Shown piece after piece: positions 62,276 to 64,000 of a stretch of 64,000 bases of DNA. The notes under the pieces were generated by a model. The model made no database searches. It saw only the letters and a program-made list of their open reading frames with translations, and was not told the DNA's origin. Position numbers and translations under genes: made by a program. The stretch covers positions 3,270,947 through 3,334,946 of the forward strand of contig JAMWFC010000049.1 in NCBI GenBank assembly GCA_027475525.1. Reading direction: 5' to 3'. The DNA comes from Macrolepiota albuminosa (lineage: Eukaryota > Basidiomycota > Agaricomycetes > Agaricales > Agaricaceae). How positions within the stretch are numbered: position 1 is the first letter of the stretch; each line of letters begins with the position of its first letter.

Positions 62276-64000
62276 ATGTCGTACCCTTACCAGCGTACGA
62301 CCAGTGAGCAACAACCTCAGAACCCACAGGGTTCTGGAGGGGGGGGGATCGCCCCCAGCAAAACGTTCAGCAGCCTGCAACGACGCCGACTGTGGCGTCG
62401 TATCCAGTGGTGTCCCAGTTTGGGCAGAACCCAGCCCAATTTGGACAACCTCCTCAGTTTTATCTGCCGTTCTTCCAGATGCCGTATTTCCCAGGACCAG
62501 CTGGTCCTGGACAGCAGATGGGGGGACAGGTTATGTGGGGAATGCCAATGCCAATGCAGCAGACGCAGACCCAGAGTGCAAGTACACTCCTTTCGGATGA
62601 GAAAGCACTAACTGCGCCACAGGTAGCACCCATGGACGTGGACGATGACGCGGGGCGTCAACCGCAAGTAAAGGGCGAGGTGGTGCAACCTCGACGACAG
62701 CGAGAAAGGACGCCGCCCCCGCGAGAGACGTATAGAAGAGACCGGAGGCGATCACCTCCGAGGAGTACCGGGGCACGAGGAGGCGGGCCTCAGGAAATGG
62801 TTGGGCGCAGACGGGATGAGCAGGCACCGAGGACGCAAAATCGAGGTCAACCCCGACCTCGAACACCGCCTCGACGAGCTTCTCCGTCACCCCGTCGTGC
62901 ACCATCTCCGCGGCGCTTATCGTACGCGGAGAAAGGAAAAGGAAGAGAGATCGGAACGCCGTCAGAGGTGTTGGACCCTCAGGCAGAGGCAGTCTGGAGA
63001 CGCCTCATATCTGCCGGCCAGCGAGTGCCACCGGAGTCTGCGTTTTTAGTGGATCCGGTGGCTCAGGTGGTGATTACGGGTCTGTTGGATGAGATCGTTA
63101 TGCTGCAGCAGCGTAACGACAATACTATCAAAACCTTCACGAACGCTATGAAGAAGCGTCCGTCGTCGGAGGAGGAGCTACCTGAGGCGAAACGCCTCAG
63201 AGCGCGTGATGCAGGACCGGAAGTTGGGGCGCGGGAATCTGGAGAACTCACTCCGAGCCTGGCCGAGTTACATGACGAGCTGGTGGAGGTTGACAATAGT
63301 TTACGAGGACTGTCCTCGTCAACACATGCGCCTTCCCAGCAGTCAGGGGCGAAGCGGCAGGATGAGGTGGTCCTGTCGGAAGTGGAGTTTGGAGCAGATG
63401 TTCCGCGAGGAGCAGACAGAGTTGTGATGCGGTTTGGAGCAGTGGTGCAGTTCGAGGCACCACTGAGGGTGTATGCGTCCGCGGTCCCCATAAAGGACAC
63501 GAGGACGGACGCCGAGGTCGAAGGGCGACTATTAACGTTGGCTGCGCTCGGTCTGAACGAACCGAGCGACGGGAGTGATTATGGGGAGTCATCAGATGAG
63601 ACCCCCTCGGAAGGAGAAACCCCTGCTAAACGCCGAGTGCGTTTAGACAAGAAACGCAAGAAGGAGGCTCGGAGGAAGCACGAGGCCGCCCGGCAGGCAA
63701 AGGTCGATAAAGACCGGGTGGAGCAGGCCACAGGCCGTATTCCTGATGGCCTCAGGGTGTTTGTCAGCGGGACGCTGGTGGAGCGGTCCAACTGGTTCTA
63801 CGGCGGGGCACTCGACCGCCATTTTTATTACTCCCGGCTCACCAATACGGTATTTGTGAGCGATGAAGCCTTGGCCGCGAAGACGCACGAGGAAGAAAGG
63901 GGAGAGAGGTATTACCATACCTCGAAGGAGTTGAGTCGAGTGGTACCGCGGGGATTCCCGATGAATCCCCAGCAGTTGCGAAAGCTTTATGAGCTTTCGC
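62276..64000 (+). CDS. ORF3/ORF4 fusion of element 2 (frameshifted near its start; runs off window)
   Basis: The ATG at 62276 opens 24 codons (Gln/Pro/Gly-rich) up to a nine-G run at 62339-62347. After it, a different frame (one base back) is open without a stop from about 62308 to the window end, about 560 codons. It reads Q/P-rich then GQQMGGQVMWGMPM, an RRDRRRSPP-type basic-proline region, FLVDPVAQVVITGLLDEI, AKRLRAR, KRRVRLDKKRKKEARR, TGRIPDGL and VVPRGFPMNP. These match ORF3 and then ORF4 of element 1 in order, without the UGA that separates them there. The G-run shift is either an indel or -1 slippage. Confidence 0.78.

Larger units (their letters stand above)
54496..64000 (+). mobile_element. 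Ty3/gypsy element 2, same lineage as element 1 (3' end outside window)
   Basis: It has the same architecture as 5891-17094: LTR, T-run leader, gag-protease, in-frame UGA, pol, extra ORF. The proteins are clearly homologous but diverged, so the two are distinct families or old sublineages. The gag has two internal UGA codons. The extra ORF runs off the window. The right LTR and target duplication cannot be seen. The left flank before the LTR is GATCA. Confidence 0.9.

Noticed and set aside
62339..62347. Confirmed programmed -1 frameshift in ORF3 of element 2
   Set aside because: A homopolymer indel explains it equally well and element 1 needs no shift at the same place; kept only as a possibility.

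Overview
The window comes from a fungal nuclear genome, very probably a mushroom-forming basidiomycete (Agaricomycetes). The evidence is genes with many short (about 50-80 bp) GT-AG introns, a fungal-type JmjC gene, a rve-type integrase-core protein and SPT5-like NGN/KOW protein of kinds common in mushroom genomes, and the mix of Ty3/gypsy, Ty1/copia, LINE, Helitron, CACTA-type and SINE/TRIM-like elements. Host sequence is AT-rich. The two large LTR elements are visibly GC-rich islands. No bacterial operons, rRNA or CRISPR are present.

Layout. (a) 1-5.9 kb: repeat-rich DNA with a complete 608-bp TRIM (1581-2188) whose LTRs each carry a tRNA-like module, palindromic repeats, tRNA/SINE-like units and one candidate host gene (3250-4077, minus). 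(b) 5861-24827: a Helitron coding region (HUH Rep, PIF1-like helicase, USP-like cysteine protease) split just after its likely ATG by a recent, complete 11.2-kb Ty3/gypsy element (5891-17094; identical 234-bp LTRs, GTCAT target duplication). A 100-N scaffold gap lies at 17172-17271. (c) 24.9-33.4 kb: two CACTG-ended MITEs flank a large 14-exon JmjC-domain gene (26108-31174, minus). (d) 33.9-37.1 kb: a decayed LINE, then a SINE-like unit and a cluster of fold-back palindromes. (e) 38.1-44.1 kb: a divergent pair of genes of unknown function, and a small four-exon coiled-coil gene. (f) 46.7-54.0 kb: solitary copia gag and decayed integrase-core and SPT5-like genes, all minus. (g) 54496-64000: a second, diverged member of the same gypsy lineage, cut by the window end.

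The most unusual biology is in the gypsy lineage. In both copies gag-protease and pol are in one reading frame, separated only by a UGA followed by CUN (UGA-CUA-G in the second copy), the classic leaky stop context. pol has no AUG near its start, so Gag-Pol is most simply made by stop-codon readthrough. Both copies also carry a long extra coding region after pol (ORF3/ORF4). It is split by another UGA-C in the first copy but fused in the second. The TRIM whose LTRs carry an anticodon-armless tRNA-like, Pol III-box-containing module is a second candidate for something new; it recalls the plant Cassandra elements, which carry 5S rRNA.

Caution for users: eight direct duplications with a displacement of exactly 77 bp (one of them across the N gap) look like unresolved de Bruijn contig overlaps rather than biology. 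They shift reading frames in real genes. Three of them lie inside the JmjC gene. Once they are collapsed its 14 exons join in phase into about 1351 codons.
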